A stretch of 64,000 nt of DNA, taken from the NCBI GenBank assembly GCA_937921935.1, contig CAKZWQ010000005.1, forward strand, positions 62,001-126,000, written 5' to 3'. The notes under the pieces are model-generated. The model saw nothing but the letters and a program-made list of their open reading frames with translations. It did no database searches and had not been told where the DNA came from. Numbering within the stretch: the first letter of the stretch is position 1; each line of letters starts with the position of its first letter. The stretch comes from an uncultured Gammaproteobacteria bacterium. GTDB lineage: Bacteria; Pseudomonadota; Gammaproteobacteria; Steroidobacterales; GCA-2729495. The position numbers and the translations under genes are program-made. Shown piece after piece: positions 47,372 through 56,331 of the stretch.

Positions 47372-48244
47372 ATGAGTATTCTTGTTAATAAAGATTCGAA
47401 AGTAATTTGTCAGGGCCTGACTGGCCGACAAGGTTCCTTTCATGCCGAGCAGTGCATTGACTACGGCACACAGATTGTCGCTGGTGTCACGCCAGGGCGC
47501 GGCGGCGAACAGCACCTGGATCGCCCGGTGTTTAACACCATGGAAGAAGCTGTGGAAGCCACGGGTGCCGACGTGAGTGTCATTTTTGTGCCCGCGCCGG
47601 CTGCGGCCGACGCTATTATTGCTGCAGCTGACGCCGGCCTGGGTCTGGTTGTGTGCATTACCGAAGGTGTGCCCGTGCAAGACATGGTGCGCGTGAAAGC
47701 TGTCCTGAAGGACTATGACTGTCGCCTGATCGGACCGAACTGCCCCGGCATCATTACGCCAGGCGAGTGCAAGATTGGCATCATGCCCGGCTTCATCCAC
47801 CAGCCCGGCCGGGTGGGGGTGATCTCGCGCTCCGGCACGCTGACCTATGAAGCGGTTTATCAGACCACGAACAACGGCCTGGGGCAGACGACTTGTGTTG
47901 GAATCGGGGGCGACCCGGTGCGCGGTGTGAACTTCATCGATTGCCTGGAACTGTTCGAACAGGATCCGGCCACTGACGGCATTATCATGGTGGGCGAAAT
48001 TGGCGGCACGGATGAAGAAGCTGCTGCGCGTTATATTGCCGATCATGTCACCAAGCCCGTTGTTGCTTATATCGCGGGCGTTACTGCGCCGCCCGGCAAG
48101 CGCATGGGTCATGCCGGCGCCATCATCTCCGGTGGCGAAGGCACGGCTGCCGCCAAATATGCCGCCCTGGAAGAGGCCGGGGTCAGCACCGTTCGCTCGC
48201 CGGCAGAGCTGGGCTCGGCCATGGCCGAACAGCTCAAGGCCTGA
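47372..48244 (+). CDS. sucD: succinyl-CoA synthetase (ADP-forming) alpha subunit
   Basis: Alpha subunit, which is phosphorylated on His during catalysis. CoA-binding Rossmann domain [39 protein letters not shown]; phospho-His in [14 protein letters not shown]. 290 residues, same as E. coli. Forms the tetramer with SucC. Confidence 0.97.
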   Translation: MSILVNKDSKVICQGLTGRQGSFHAEQCIDYGTQIVAGVTPGRGGEQHLDRPVFNTMEEAVEATGADVSVIFVPAPAAADAIIAAADAGLGLVVCITEGVPVQDMVRVKAVLKDYDCRLIGPNCPGIITPGECKIGIMPGFIHQPGRVGVISRSGTLTYEAVYQTTNNGLGQTTCVGIGGDPVRGVNFIDCLELFEQDPATDGIIMVGEIGGTDEEAAARYIADHVTKPVVAYIAGVTAPPGKRMGHAGAIISGGEGTAAAKYAALEEAGVSTVRSPAELGSAMAEQLKA

Positions 48245-48298
48245 GTTTTTCATGGCCCGGCATCGTATAGCCGGCTGCCTTTTTGACGGCGTGGGCGT

Positions 48299-49927
48299 AT
48301 GAGTACCGCTTTGCGAATCGCCTTGGCGCAAGCCAACCTCACCGTGGGGGATGTGGCTGGCAATACCCGCCGCATGCTCGATATTCTGGATGCGGCGCGC
48401 GCACAGGCGGCGCAACTCGTGCTGTTTCCTGAGCTCTCGGTGTGCGGTTATCCGCCCGAGGACCTGCTGTTCCATGCCGGTCTGCGCACGCAGGTCGCCG
48501 AAGCCCTTGCCACCCTGGGTGCAGCCACCGCAGGCATCACTGCGGTGATTGGTTATCCCGAGTACGTTGATGAGCAGGTCTATAACTCGGCAGCCGTCTT
48601 TAGCGATGGACAGCAGGTCGCGAACTATCGCAAGCAGTGTCTGCCCAACTACAGCGTCTTCGACGAAGAGCGTTACTTTGCGGCGGGAACCAAAGCCTGC
48701 GTTATCGATGTGCAGGGTGTCCGGCTGGGCCTGGCCATTTGCGAGGATGTCTGGGAGCCTGGCCCGTGTCGGCTGGCAGCGGCCGCCGGCGCGCAGGCTA
48801 TCGTGGCCATCAACGGTTCGCCGTTCAAGCTGGGCAAACAGAGTTTGCGCGAGGCCATCCTGGCCGAGCGGGCCATCGAAAATGATTTGCCTGTGGTTTA
48901 CCAGAATCTGGTTGGCGGACAGGACGAGCTGGTATTCGACGGCGGCTCCTGTGCGCTGACGGCATCGGGTGAAACAGTTGTTCGCGCCATCGCGTTCGAA
49001 GAATCACTGCCTTGCGTGGATCTGGAGTTGAGTAGCGACGATACGCTTGTGCCGCGGGCCGGTGAGATGGCCGCTTTGCAGTCGCCCGAGGCCAGCATCT
49101 ACCAGGCTCTGACCACGGGTGTGCGCGATTACGTGGGCAAGCATGGGTTTCCGGGGATTGTCCTGGGCCTGTCGGGCGGCATCGACTCCGCCCTGACCCT
49201 GGCCATCGCGGTGGATGCACTGGGCGCCGATGCCGTGCAAGCTGTCATGATGCCCTATCGCTATACGGCCCCAATGAGCCAGTCCGATGCGGCTGAGCAG
49301 GCCCGTTTACTAGGTGTCGATTACCAGGTGATTCCGATTGAGGCTATGGTCACGGCAACCCTGGACGGCCTGGCCCCCCTGTTTGCCGGTTTGGCCCCTG
49401 ATACCACGGAAGAGAATATTCAGTCCCGTTGCCGCGGCATCCTGTTGATGGCTATCTCCAACAAGACCGGGCGCATGGTGCTGGCGACAGGCAACAAGAG
49501 CGAAATGGCCGTGGGTTACGCCACCCTTTATGGTGACATGGCCGGTGGTTTCGCCCCCATCAAGGATTGCACCAAGACCCTGGTCTATCGGCTGGCGCAG
49601 TATCGGAATGAATTATCGGCGGTGATTCCAAAGCGTGTTATCGACCGCCCCCCGTCGGCCGAACTGGCGCCTGACCAGCAGGACACAGACAGCTTGCCCC
49701 CTTATGAGGTGCTGGACGGAATTCTCGATGCGCTGATGCTGGATGATTTATCCGTGGACGGCATCGTGGCGCAGGGCTTTGACCGGGACATCGTGGTTGA
49801 TATCGTCGAGCGCGTCCGTCGCAATGAGTACAAGCGCCGACAGGCACCGCCCGGGGTGCGTATCAGCGCCCGGGCATTCGGTCGCGACTGGCGTTACCCG
49901 ATTACCTCGGGTTATCGCCACCGCTAA
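48299..49927 (+). CDS. nadE: glutamine-dependent NAD+ synthetase NadE
   Basis: Two-domain enzyme that amidates nicotinic acid adenine dinucleotide. The N-terminal nitrilase-fold glutaminase (about 1-255) has the Glu-Lys-Cys triad in FPELSVCGYP, YRKQCLPNYSVFDE and LAICEDVWE. The C-terminal NAD synthase has the PP-loop LGLSGGIDSALTLA and TGNKSEMAVGYATLYGDMAGGFAPIKD. 542 residues. Unlike the ammonia-dependent E. coli NadE. Its stop lies 3 bp from the convergent bamD stop. Confidence 0.97.
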   Translation: MSTALRIALAQANLTVGDVAGNTRRMLDILDAARAQAAQLVLFPELSVCGYPPEDLLFHAGLRTQVAEALATLGAATAGITAVIGYPEYVDEQVYNSAAVFSDGQQVANYRKQCLPNYSVFDEERYFAAGTKACVIDVQGVRLGLAICEDVWEPGPCRLAAAAGAQAIVAINGSPFKLGKQSLREAILAERAIENDLPVVYQNLVGGQDELVFDGGSCALTASGETVVRAIAFEESLPCVDLELSSDDTLVPRAGEMAALQSPEASIYQALTTGVRDYVGKHGFPGIVLGLSGGIDSALTLAIAVDALGADAVQAVMMPYRYTAPMSQSDAAEQARLLGVDYQVIPIEAMVTATLDGLAPLFAGLAPDTTEENIQSRCRGILLMAISNKTGRMVLATGNKSEMAVGYATLYGDMAGGFAPIKDCTKTLVYRLAQYRNELSAVIPKRVIDRPPSAELAPDQQDTDSLPPYEVLDGILDALMLDDLSVDGIVAQGFDRDIVVDIVERVRRNEYKRRQAPPGVRISARAFGRDWRYPITSGYRHR

Positions 49928-49930
49928 GGC

Positions 49931-50770
49931 TTAAAAGAAAAAGAAAGGTTTGGCGCGCGCGTCGCCGTATTTTTTGAACTTCCGGTCCGGATAGTTTTCT
50001 TCCAGTACACCTCGGGTGTCTGTCGACAGATCGCGCATTCCCAGCTTGCCGTAAGCCTGGGACATCATATCCAGGGCCTGGGCCACGCCGGGGGAGCCAT
50101 CGTAGTTTTCCACCACATAGCGCGCGCGATTCAGGGCTGCAGCCCACGCGCCGCGTCGCATGTAGTAGTCAGCCACCACTAATTCATGTGCAGCTAATCG
50201 GTTGCGCAGGAAAATCATCCGCTGACGGGCGTCTTCCGCATACACGCTGTCCGGGTAGCGTCTCACCAGCTGAGCAAAGGACGAGAAGGATTCGCGGGCT
50301 TCCACGGGCGGTCGTTTAGCCAGATCAACCCGGAATACTTTGAGCAGGGTGTTGTGCTGAGGACTGAATTGAGCGAGGCCGCGCATGTAAAGTGCGTAGT
50401 CAACGCGCGGATGGGTCGGGTTCTCTCGCTCGAACTGAATGGCTGAGTCAATGGCCTGCGCATCGTCGCCGTTGCGGTAATAGGCGTAGATCAGATCCAA
50501 TTGCGCCTGTTTAGCCTTGTTGCTGAAGGGGTATCTTGCTTCAAGTGCCTCCAGGTACTGAATGCTGTTGCTGTAATTGCCATTGTTCAGGGACCGTGTA
50601 CCGTACTTGTATAGCTCGTCGACCCCGGAGCGGGTTTCGCGTTCGTTTTTGCCGGAACAAGCGGTCAGGCCGATGCAAAGCAGGCCCAGGACTGCGAGAT
50701 GGAGCAGGCTCTGCGGGAGCCGGCCTGGCTCGTTCGAGGGCAGGGGCGATGCCTGGTATGGGGTCGTCAT
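49931..50770 (-). CDS. bamD: outer-membrane assembly lipoprotein BamD
   Basis: Essential lipoprotein of the BAM complex with TPR repeats that contacts BamA and substrate C-termini. Lipoprotein signal with lipobox LTAC; the family segment ERETRSGVDELYKYGTRSLNNGNYSNSIQYLEALEARYPF and VRRYPDSVYAEDARQRMIFLRNRLAAHEL. It ends in an unusual run of four Phe (AKPFFFF). The ATG at 50770 is the only standard start before the signal; TATAAT lies 8 nt upstream with no Shine-Dalgarno motif. 279 residues. Divergent from rluD, as in many relatives. Confidence 0.95.
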   Translation of the reverse strand: MTTPYQASPLPSNEPGRLPQSLLHLAVLGLLCIGLTACSGKNERETRSGVDELYKYGTRSLNNGNYSNSIQYLEALEARYPFSNKAKQAQLDLIYAYYRNGDDAQAIDSAIQFERENPTHPRVDYALYMRGLAQFSPQHNTLLKVFRVDLAKRPPVEARESFSSFAQLVRRYPDSVYAEDARQRMIFLRNRLAAHELVVADYYMRRGAWAAALNRARYVVENYDGSPGVAQALDMMSQAYGKLGMRDLSTDTRGVLEENYPDRKFKKYGDARAKPFFFF

Positions 50771-50778
50771 GGCGCGAG

Positions 50779-50786
50779 ATTATAAA
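50779..50786. promoter_or_regulatory. overlapping divergent -10 elements between bamD and rluD
   Basis: ATTATAAA reads TATAAT on the minus strand (50784-50779), ending 8 nt before the bamD ATG, and TATAAA on the plus strand (50781-50786). From the plus-strand element, transcription would start near 50793, upstream of the rluD start at 50821. No convincing -35 box for either side. Confidence 0.45.
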
Positions 50787-50820
50787 CTAGGCCCTGGCAT
50801 TGGGGCGCGAGGCCCGGCTG

Positions 50821-51801
50821 TTGGAACATGAGCTAGAAATTCCCGAAGAACTCGCCGGTCGTCGCCTGGACCAGGCTTTGGCCGCCCTGTTGCCGGACTA
50901 CTCGCGCTCTCGCCTGAAGGCCTGGATTCTCGCCGGGCGGGTCAGCCTGGACGGCGCCGCCGTCAGTCCCCGCACCCCGGTGGCCACGGGACAGTGCGTG
51001 AAGCTGCAGGCGGAGGCCGAAACCCGGGCGGATGATGCGCCCCAGCCCATCGCGCTGGATGTGGTGTACGCCGATGAGCATCTGGCGGTGATCAATAAAC
51101 CTGCCGGCCTGGTGGTGCATCCCGGCGCGGGGCAGCCACGCGACACCCTGGTCAACGGCTTGCTGCATCGCTGGCCGGAACTACATGCCCTGCCGCGCGG
51201 CGGTCTGCTGCACCGGCTGGACAAGGACACCACCGGTTTGCTCGTGGTGGCTCGCAGCGAAGCCGCTTACACGCGCCTGGTGCAGGATCTGCAGGAGCGA
51301 CTGATTTCGCGGGAATACCGGGCTGTTTGTGTGGGTCGTCTGACCGCCGGCGGTCGCGTGGAGCAGCCCGTGGGTCGCCACCCCGTGCACCGCACGCGCA
51401 TGACCGTCACGCCCAAGGGTCGTCCTTCCGTTACCCACTATCGCGTGTTGGCCCGCTTTCCGGCCCACACTTTCCTGGCTTTGCGTCTGGAGACGGGGAG
51501 AACCCACCAGATCCGTGTCCATATGGCACATAGTGGGCATCCCCTGGTCGGCGATGCTCTTTATGGCGGTCGCCAGCGCTATCCGGCCGAGGCATCGGCA
51601 GTCTGCCGGGCCGCCATCGACGGCTTTCGGCGGCAGGCACTGCACGCCAGCCACCTGCGTTTCACCCATCCTGTTTCCGGCGCACCCGTTGAATGTGTGG
51701 CGCCGTTGCCGGCTGACCTGCTGGCTTTGCTTGGCGCCCTGGCAGAAAAAGCCGATGCGCCCATCGACTTCAATGGCTTGCAATGGCCCAACTCCAGTTA
51801 A
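50821..51801 (+). CDS. rluD: 23S rRNA pseudouridine synthase RluD
   Basis: Makes pseudouridines 1911, 1915 and 1917 in helix 69 of 23S rRNA. S4-like domain (AGRRLDQALAALLPDYSRSRLKAWIL), then the catalytic domain with HRLDKDTTGLLV containing the catalytic Asp, and RLETGRTHQIRVHM. The TTG at 50821 has GAGG 8 nt upstream and gives 326 residues, equal to E. coli RluD; a TTG at 50800 would add 7. Overlaps pgeF by 19 bp. Confidence 0.96.
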   Translation: MEHELEIPEELAGRRLDQALAALLPDYSRSRLKAWILAGRVSLDGAAVSPRTPVATGQCVKLQAEAETRADDAPQPIALDVVYADEHLAVINKPAGLVVHPGAGQPRDTLVNGLLHRWPELHALPRGGLLHRLDKDTTGLLVVARSEAAYTRLVQDLQERLISREYRAVCVGRLTAGGRVEQPVGRHPVHRTRMTVTPKGRPSVTHYRVLARFPAHTFLALRLETGRTHQIRVHMAHSGHPLVGDALYGGRQRYPAEASAVCRAAIDGFRRQALHASHLRFTHPVSGAPVECVAPLPADLLALLGALAEKADAPIDFNGLQWPNSS

Positions 51802-52538
51802 TCGAGCCCGACTGGCCGGCGCCGGCTGTTGTGCGAGCGGTAGCCACCACGCGCCTGGGCGGCTCAAGCCCGGCGCCCTATGACTCCCTGAATCTAGGCA
51901 GCCATGTGGACGACGAGCCGGACCGGGTCGTGGCTAATCGCGCCGCGCTGCGCGCCGCTGCCAGGTTGCCGGAAGAACCCTGCTGGCTGGCGCAGGTCCA
52001 TGGCACGCAGATTGTTTCAGTCGGCGCGTTCAGCCGGCCACCCGTGGCCGATGGCGTCACGGCCGACCAGCCTGGTTTGGTGTGTGCTGTTCTCACCGCT
52101 GATTGCCTGCCGGTTCTGCTGTGTGATCGGGCTGGCACCCGGGTCGCGGCTATCCACGCCGGTTGGCGAGGATTGGCCCAGGGAATTATTGAAGCGGCCG
52201 TGGCCGACTTTGGCCGGGCTGGTATCCCGGGCGTCGAACTGCTGGCCTGGCTGGGGCCTGCTATCGGGCCGGCGGCCTACGAGGTGGGCCCCGAGGTGCG
52301 TGCAGCCTTCCAGGCGCCCGGTGACGCGACGGGTTTTGCGGCCAACGCTGCCGGCCGCTGGCAATGTGACTTGCCTGGTCTGGCCCGGGGCCGCTTGCGG
52401 GCGGCTGGCCTGGGCCTTATCTATGGCGGCGAACACTGTACTCATAGTGATGCGCGGCGGTTTTTCTCTTATCGGCGGGACGGCCGCTGTGGGCGGCAGG
52501 CCAGCCTGATCTGGCTGGAGCATGCCGCAAAGCGTTGA
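51783..52538 (+). CDS. pgeF: peptidoglycan editing factor PgeF (YfiH, DUF152)
   Basis: Multicopper-oxidase-like (laccase domain) protein. E. coli PgeF removes wrongly incorporated L-Ser-containing muropeptide precursors; related proteins act on purine nucleosides. The metal-binding residues are in WLAQVHGTQIV, TADCLPVLLCD and AAIHAGWRGLAQGI, with GPAIGPAAYEVG downstream. 251 residues. The rluD-pgeF-clpB order is conserved in gammaproteobacteria. Confidence 0.95.
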   Translation: MAQLQLIEPDWPAPAVVRAVATTRLGGSSPAPYDSLNLGSHVDDEPDRVVANRAALRAAARLPEEPCWLAQVHGTQIVSVGAFSRPPVADGVTADQPGLVCAVLTADCLPVLLCDRAGTRVAAIHAGWRGLAQGIIEAAVADFGRAGIPGVELLAWLGPAIGPAAYEVGPEVRAAFQAPGDATGFAANAAGRWQCDLPGLARGRLRAAGLGLIYGGEHCTHSDARRFFSYRRDGRCGRQASLIWLEHAAKR

Positions 52539-52561
52539 AATCGCAGCTGCTGGCCCCACTT
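52534..52561 (+). promoter_or_regulatory. heat-shock (sigma-32) promoter of clpB
   Basis: GTTGAAA (52534-52540), a 13-bp spacer, then CCCCACTT (52554-52561). This matches the sigma-32 consensus CTTGAAA-N(11-16)-CCCCATNT with one change in each box. The -35 overlaps the pgeF stop codon, so clpB can be heat-induced separately from rluD-pgeF. Confidence 0.82.
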
Positions 52562-52594
52562 TGAGGGGACGAGCAAGTCGGAGGAGCCCGCGCC

Positions 52595-55165
52595 ATGCGC
52601 ATGGATAAACTGACCAGCAAGTTTCAGCTGGCACTGGCGGATGCCCAGTCCCTGGCCCTTGGCCGCGATCACCAGTTCATCGAACCGGCCCACCTGATGC
52701 TGGCTTTGCTGGATCAGGAAGGCGGCACTGTGCGCCCCTTGCTGAACAAGTCGGGCGCCAAAGTTAATCAGTTGCGCTCCCGCCTGGGCGAGGCCCTGGA
52801 ACGCTTGCCTAAAGTGGAGGGCACACCCGGCGAGGTACACCTTGCTAATGACCTGGGCCGGCTGCTGAACGTCACGGACAAGCTCGCCCAGGATCGCGAC
52901 GACCAGTACATCTCCAGCGAACTGTTCGTGCTGGCCGCCACCGACGATCAGGGAGTGCTGGGTGAGATTCTGCGCGACAGCGGTGTGGTGCGCGGCGCCG
53001 TGGAAAAAGCGGTGGAAGACCTGCGCGGCGGCAGCCAGGTGAATGACCCCAATGCTGAGGACACGCGTCAGGCGCTGGAGAAGTACACCATCGATCTGAC
53101 CGAGCGCGCCGAGCAGGGCAAGATCGATCCGATTATTGGTCGCGATGATGAAATCCGTCGCACCATCCAGATTCTGCAACGGCGCACCAAGAATAATCCG
53201 GTGTTGATCGGTGAACCGGGCGTGGGCAAGACGGCCATTGTCGAAGGGCTGGCCCAGCGAATCGTCAACGGCGAAGTGCCGGAGGGGATGAAAGACAAGC
53301 GCATTCTGTCCCTGGACCTGGGCGCCCTGATTGCCGGGGCAAAATTCCGCGGCGAATTCGAAGAGCGCTTGAAAGCCGTGCTCACTGACCTGTCCAAACA
53401 GGAAGGTCAGATCATCCTGTTTATTGATGAGATGCACACCCTGGTGGGTGCCGGCAAAGCGGAGGGCGCCATGGATGCCGGCAATATGCTTAAACCGGCC
53501 CTGGCGCGCGGCGAGTTGCATTGCGTCGGCGCGACCACCCTGGATGAGTATCGCGAAAATGTTGAAAAAGATGCCGCCCTGGAGCGCCGCTTCCAGAAAG
53601 TGCTGGTAGATGAGCCGACGGTAGAAGACACCATCGCCATTCTGCGTGGCCTGAAAGAGCGCTACGAAGTCCATCACGGCGTGGACATGACCGACCCGGC
53701 CATTGTGTCGGCAGCCACCTTGTCCCATCGGTACATTACTGACCGGCAATTACCGGACAAGGCCATCGATCTGATCGACGAAGCGGGTTCGCGCATTCGC
53801 ATGGAAATCGATTCCAAGCCGGAAGCCATGGACCGACTCTACCGTCGCATCATCCAGCTCAAAATCGAACGTGAGGCCCTGAAGAAGGAGTCGGATGACG
53901 CCTCCGTCAAGCGCTTGAAAGACCTGGAGTCCCAGCTGGCGGAGCTGGAGCGCGAGTATGCAGACTTGGAAGAAGTCTGGCGGGCTGAGAAAGCCCAGCT
54001 GGCCGGAGCGACCCATATAAAAGAGGAGCTGGAACGCGCCCGCCTTGAGCTGGAGACGGCTAATCGCGCGCAAAACCTGCAGCGTATGTCGGAACTGCAG
54101 TATGGCCAGATTCCCGAGCTCGAGAAGCAGTTGCAGGACGCCCAGGCGGCCGAGGCGCAGGAAACTACCCTGGTGCGCAACAAGGTTACCGAAGAGGAGA
54201 TCGCCGAAGTCGTCTCCAAATGGACCGGCATCCCGGTGACCAAAATGCTGGAGGGCGAGAAGGACAAACTGCTGCGAATGGAAGAGGCCCTGCATCAGCG
54301 CCTGGTAGGTCAGGACGAAGCCGTGCAGTCAGTTGCCAACGCCATTCGCCGCTCGCGGGCCGGGCTGTCGGACCCGAATCGCCCCAACGGTTCATTCCTG
54401 TTTCTTGGGCCGACAGGGGTCGGCAAGACCGAGTTGACCAAGGCCCTGGCTGCCTTTTTATTCGACAGTGAGGACGCGCTGATTCGCGTGGATATGTCGG
54501 AGTTCATGGAGAAACACTCTGTGGCTCGCCTGATTGGTGCTCCACCGGGGTATGTGGGCTACGAGGAGGGTGGTTATCTGACGGAAACGGTGCGCCGTAA
54601 GCCTTATTCCGTGATTTTGCTGGACGAAGTGGAGAAGGCGCATCCGGACGTCTTCAATGTGCTGCTGCAGGTACTGGATGATGGCCGGCTCACGGATGGT
54701 CATGGCCGCACCGTGGATTTTCGCAACACCGTGATCGTCATGACCTCCAACCTGGGCTCGCAAAAGATCCAGCGCCTGGCCGGCGAGGAGAACTATGCCG
54801 CCATGAAGGACGCGGTGATGGAGGATGTGGCCGAGCATTTCCGCCCCGAATTCCTGAACCGCGTTGATGACATCGTGGTATTCCACCCGCTGGATAAGGA
54901 ACAGATCCGTCAGATCGTCGAAATTCAGCTGGGCTATCTTCGGGCGCGGCTTCAAGAGCGCGATATGCACCTGGAGCTGACGCCCGAGGCCCTGGATCAG
55001 ATCGCCGATGTGGGCTATGACCCGGTGTATGGGGCCCGGCCCCTGAAGCGCGCCGTGCAGCAAAGGATTGAAAATCCGCTCGCAGAAGATATCCTGCGCG
55101 GCCAGTTCAAGCCTGGCGATACCGTCAGGGTGACCGTGGACGACGGCGCCATCGCGTTCCGCTAA
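52595..55165 (+). CDS. clpB: ATP-dependent disaggregase ClpB
   Basis: Hexameric Hsp100 that works with DnaK to rescue aggregated proteins. N-terminal Clp-N repeats (about 1-145); first AAA+ domain with Walker [10 protein letters not shown]; a long coiled-coil middle domain (about residues 400-530, from [19 protein letters not shown]), which marks ClpB rather than ClpA/C; and second AAA+ domain with GPTGVGKTE. 856 residues. Strong GGAGGAG upstream and a sigma-32 promoter in front. Confidence 0.98.
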   Translation: MRMDKLTSKFQLALADAQSLALGRDHQFIEPAHLMLALLDQEGGTVRPLLNKSGAKVNQLRSRLGEALERLPKVEGTPGEVHLANDLGRLLNVTDKLAQDRDDQYISSELFVLAATDDQGVLGEILRDSGVVRGAVEKAVEDLRGGSQVNDPNAEDTRQALEKYTIDLTERAEQGKIDPIIGRDDEIRRTIQILQRRTKNNPVLIGEPGVGKTAIVEGLAQRIVNGEVPEGMKDKRILSLDLGALIAGAKFRGEFEERLKAVLTDLSKQEGQIILFIDEMHTLVGAGKAEGAMDAGNMLKPALARGELHCVGATTLDEYRENVEKDAALERRFQKVLVDEPTVEDTIAILRGLKERYEVHHGVDMTDPAIVSAATLSHRYITDRQLPDKAIDLIDEAGSRIRMEIDSKPEAMDRLYRRIIQLKIEREALKKESDDASVKRLKDLESQLAELEREYADLEEVWRAEKAQLAGATHIKEELERARLELETANRAQNLQRMSELQYGQIPELEKQLQDAQAAEAQETTLVRNKVTEEEIAEVVSKWTGIPVTKMLEGEKDKLLRMEEALHQRLVGQDEAVQSVANAIRRSRAGLSDPNRPNGSFLFLGPTGVGKTELTKALAAFLFDSEDALIRVDMSEFMEKHSVARLIGAPPGYVGYEEGGYLTETVRRKPYSVILLDEVEKAHPDVFNVLLQVLDDGRLTDGHGRTVDFRNTVIVMTSNLGSQKIQRLAGEENYAAMKDAVMEDVAEHFRPEFLNRVDDIVVFHPLDKEQIRQIVEIQLGYLRARLQERDMHLELTPEALDQIADVGYDPVYGARPLKRAVQQRIENPLAEDILRGQFKPGDTVRVTVDDGAIAFR

Positions 55166-55183
55166 GCGGCCTTCGGAGGACAA

Positions 55184-55540
55184 ATGCCTATCTACGAATA
55201 CGCCTGCAAGCAATGCGGGCACACTTTCGACGCTTTGCAGAAAATGAGCGACGAGCCGCTCAGGGACTGTCCTGACTGCGGCGAGCCGGAGCTGCGCAAG
55301 CTCGTCTCGGCGCCGAATTTCCGTCTTAAGGGCGGCGGCTGGTATGAAACGGATTTCAAGACCGACAACAAGCGCAATCTCGTTGACGGGGCGGCCAAGT
55401 CCGATGCCAAAGATGACAAGGCGGGCAAGGACGACAAGGGGGCTAAAGACGCCAAGCCGGATAAGGCCGCCAAGGCTGACAAGCCGGCCAAGCCCAAGGC
55501 GGCCGGCAGCGGCAGCAAGTCCGCAGATAAGAGAAGTTAG
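55184..55540 (+). CDS. FmdB-family zinc-ribbon protein with a Lys/Asp-rich tail
   Basis: N-terminal FmdB-type regulatory zinc ribbon (about residues 1-42): MPIYEYACKQCGHTFDALQKM with CxxC, then CPDCGEPELRKLVSAP with the second CxxC. From about residue 68 the protein is a low-complexity Lys/Asp/Ala tail (repeats of the DDKAGKDDKGAKDAK type). Small proteins of this family lie upstream of aspS in many proteobacteria; their function is not established. 118 residues; good Shine-Dalgarno (GGAGGACAA). Confidence 0.88.
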   Translation: MPIYEYACKQCGHTFDALQKMSDEPLRDCPDCGEPELRKLVSAPNFRLKGGGWYETDFKTDNKRNLVDGAAKSDAKDDKAGKDDKGAKDAKPDKAAKADKPAKPKAAGSGSKSADKRS

Positions 55541-55623
55541 CCCGCCTTGAGCGCCCGCTCACATTGCTTCACGATGACGGTCTTGCCCGGCGGCCCGCCA
55601 GGCACGGGGAGTCTTGGCCACGC

Positions 55624-56280
55624 ATGAAACACTTCCGTCGATACCTGGTCGCAGGCCTGCTGGTCTGGGTGCCCCTGGGCGTGACGCTGCTGCTGCTCAA
55701 GCTACTGGCCGACATTCTCTCTGGTTTTGTGATTCTGCCCCCGGCCTACCGGCCCGAGAATCTCCTCGGGGTCAGCATTCCCTACCTGGACGTCGTCCTG
55801 ACCCTGATTATTGCCCTGGTCGTGCTCCTGATTACGGGGCTGGTGGCGGCCAATATCCTGGGCCGTCAGCTGGTGGCTGTCTGGGAGCTGATGCTCGACA
55901 AGATTCCACTGGTGCGAACTATCTACTCGGCGGCGAAAAAATTCGCCGAAGTCCTGTTCGCCGATACGGGCCAGTCCTTCAAGAAAGTGCTGCTGATTCA
56001 GTACCCGCGCAAAGGCGTCTACAGTCTGTGCTTCCAGACCGCGACCACCCTGCAGGAGGTGCAGGCGCGCACCGCAGAGGACGTAATCTGCGTGTTTGTG
56101 CCCACCACCCCCAACCCCACCTCCGGCTTCATCCTGATGGTCCCGCGCGCGGAGATCATCGAGCTGGATATGGACGTGGAATCGGCCATCAAGATGATTG
56201 TTTCCCTGGGCGTCGTGGTCCCGCCCTGGTCGGGCAAGGCCGCGGCTGATTCCCTTGCGCCGTCGGGGCCTGCCCCGTAA
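55624..56280 (+). CDS. DUF502 inner-membrane protein
   Basis: Unknown function; DUF502 family. Two membrane helices (about residues 9-30 and 55-82) and a conserved soluble part: VWELMLDKIPLVRTIYSAAKKF, YPRKGVYSLCF, VFVPTTPNPTSGFILMVPR. The ATG at 55624 (MKHFRRYLVAG) gives 218 residues and matches the family start; an upstream frame extension to 55564 is unlikely. Located between fmdB-like and aspS genes, a conserved neighbourhood. Confidence 0.88.
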   Translation: MKHFRRYLVAGLLVWVPLGVTLLLLKLLADILSGFVILPPAYRPENLLGVSIPYLDVVLTLIIALVVLLITGLVAANILGRQLVAVWELMLDKIPLVRTIYSAAKKFAEVLFADTGQSFKKVLLIQYPRKGVYSLCFQTATTLQEVQARTAEDVICVFVPTTPNPTSGFILMVPRAEIIELDMDVESAIKMIVSLGVVVPPWSGKAAADSLAPSGPAP

Positions 56281-56331
56281 CATCCCGCGACCCCGGCGGC
56301 TGCGCCCGCCCGCCCTCGCGAGAGTCTAGCC

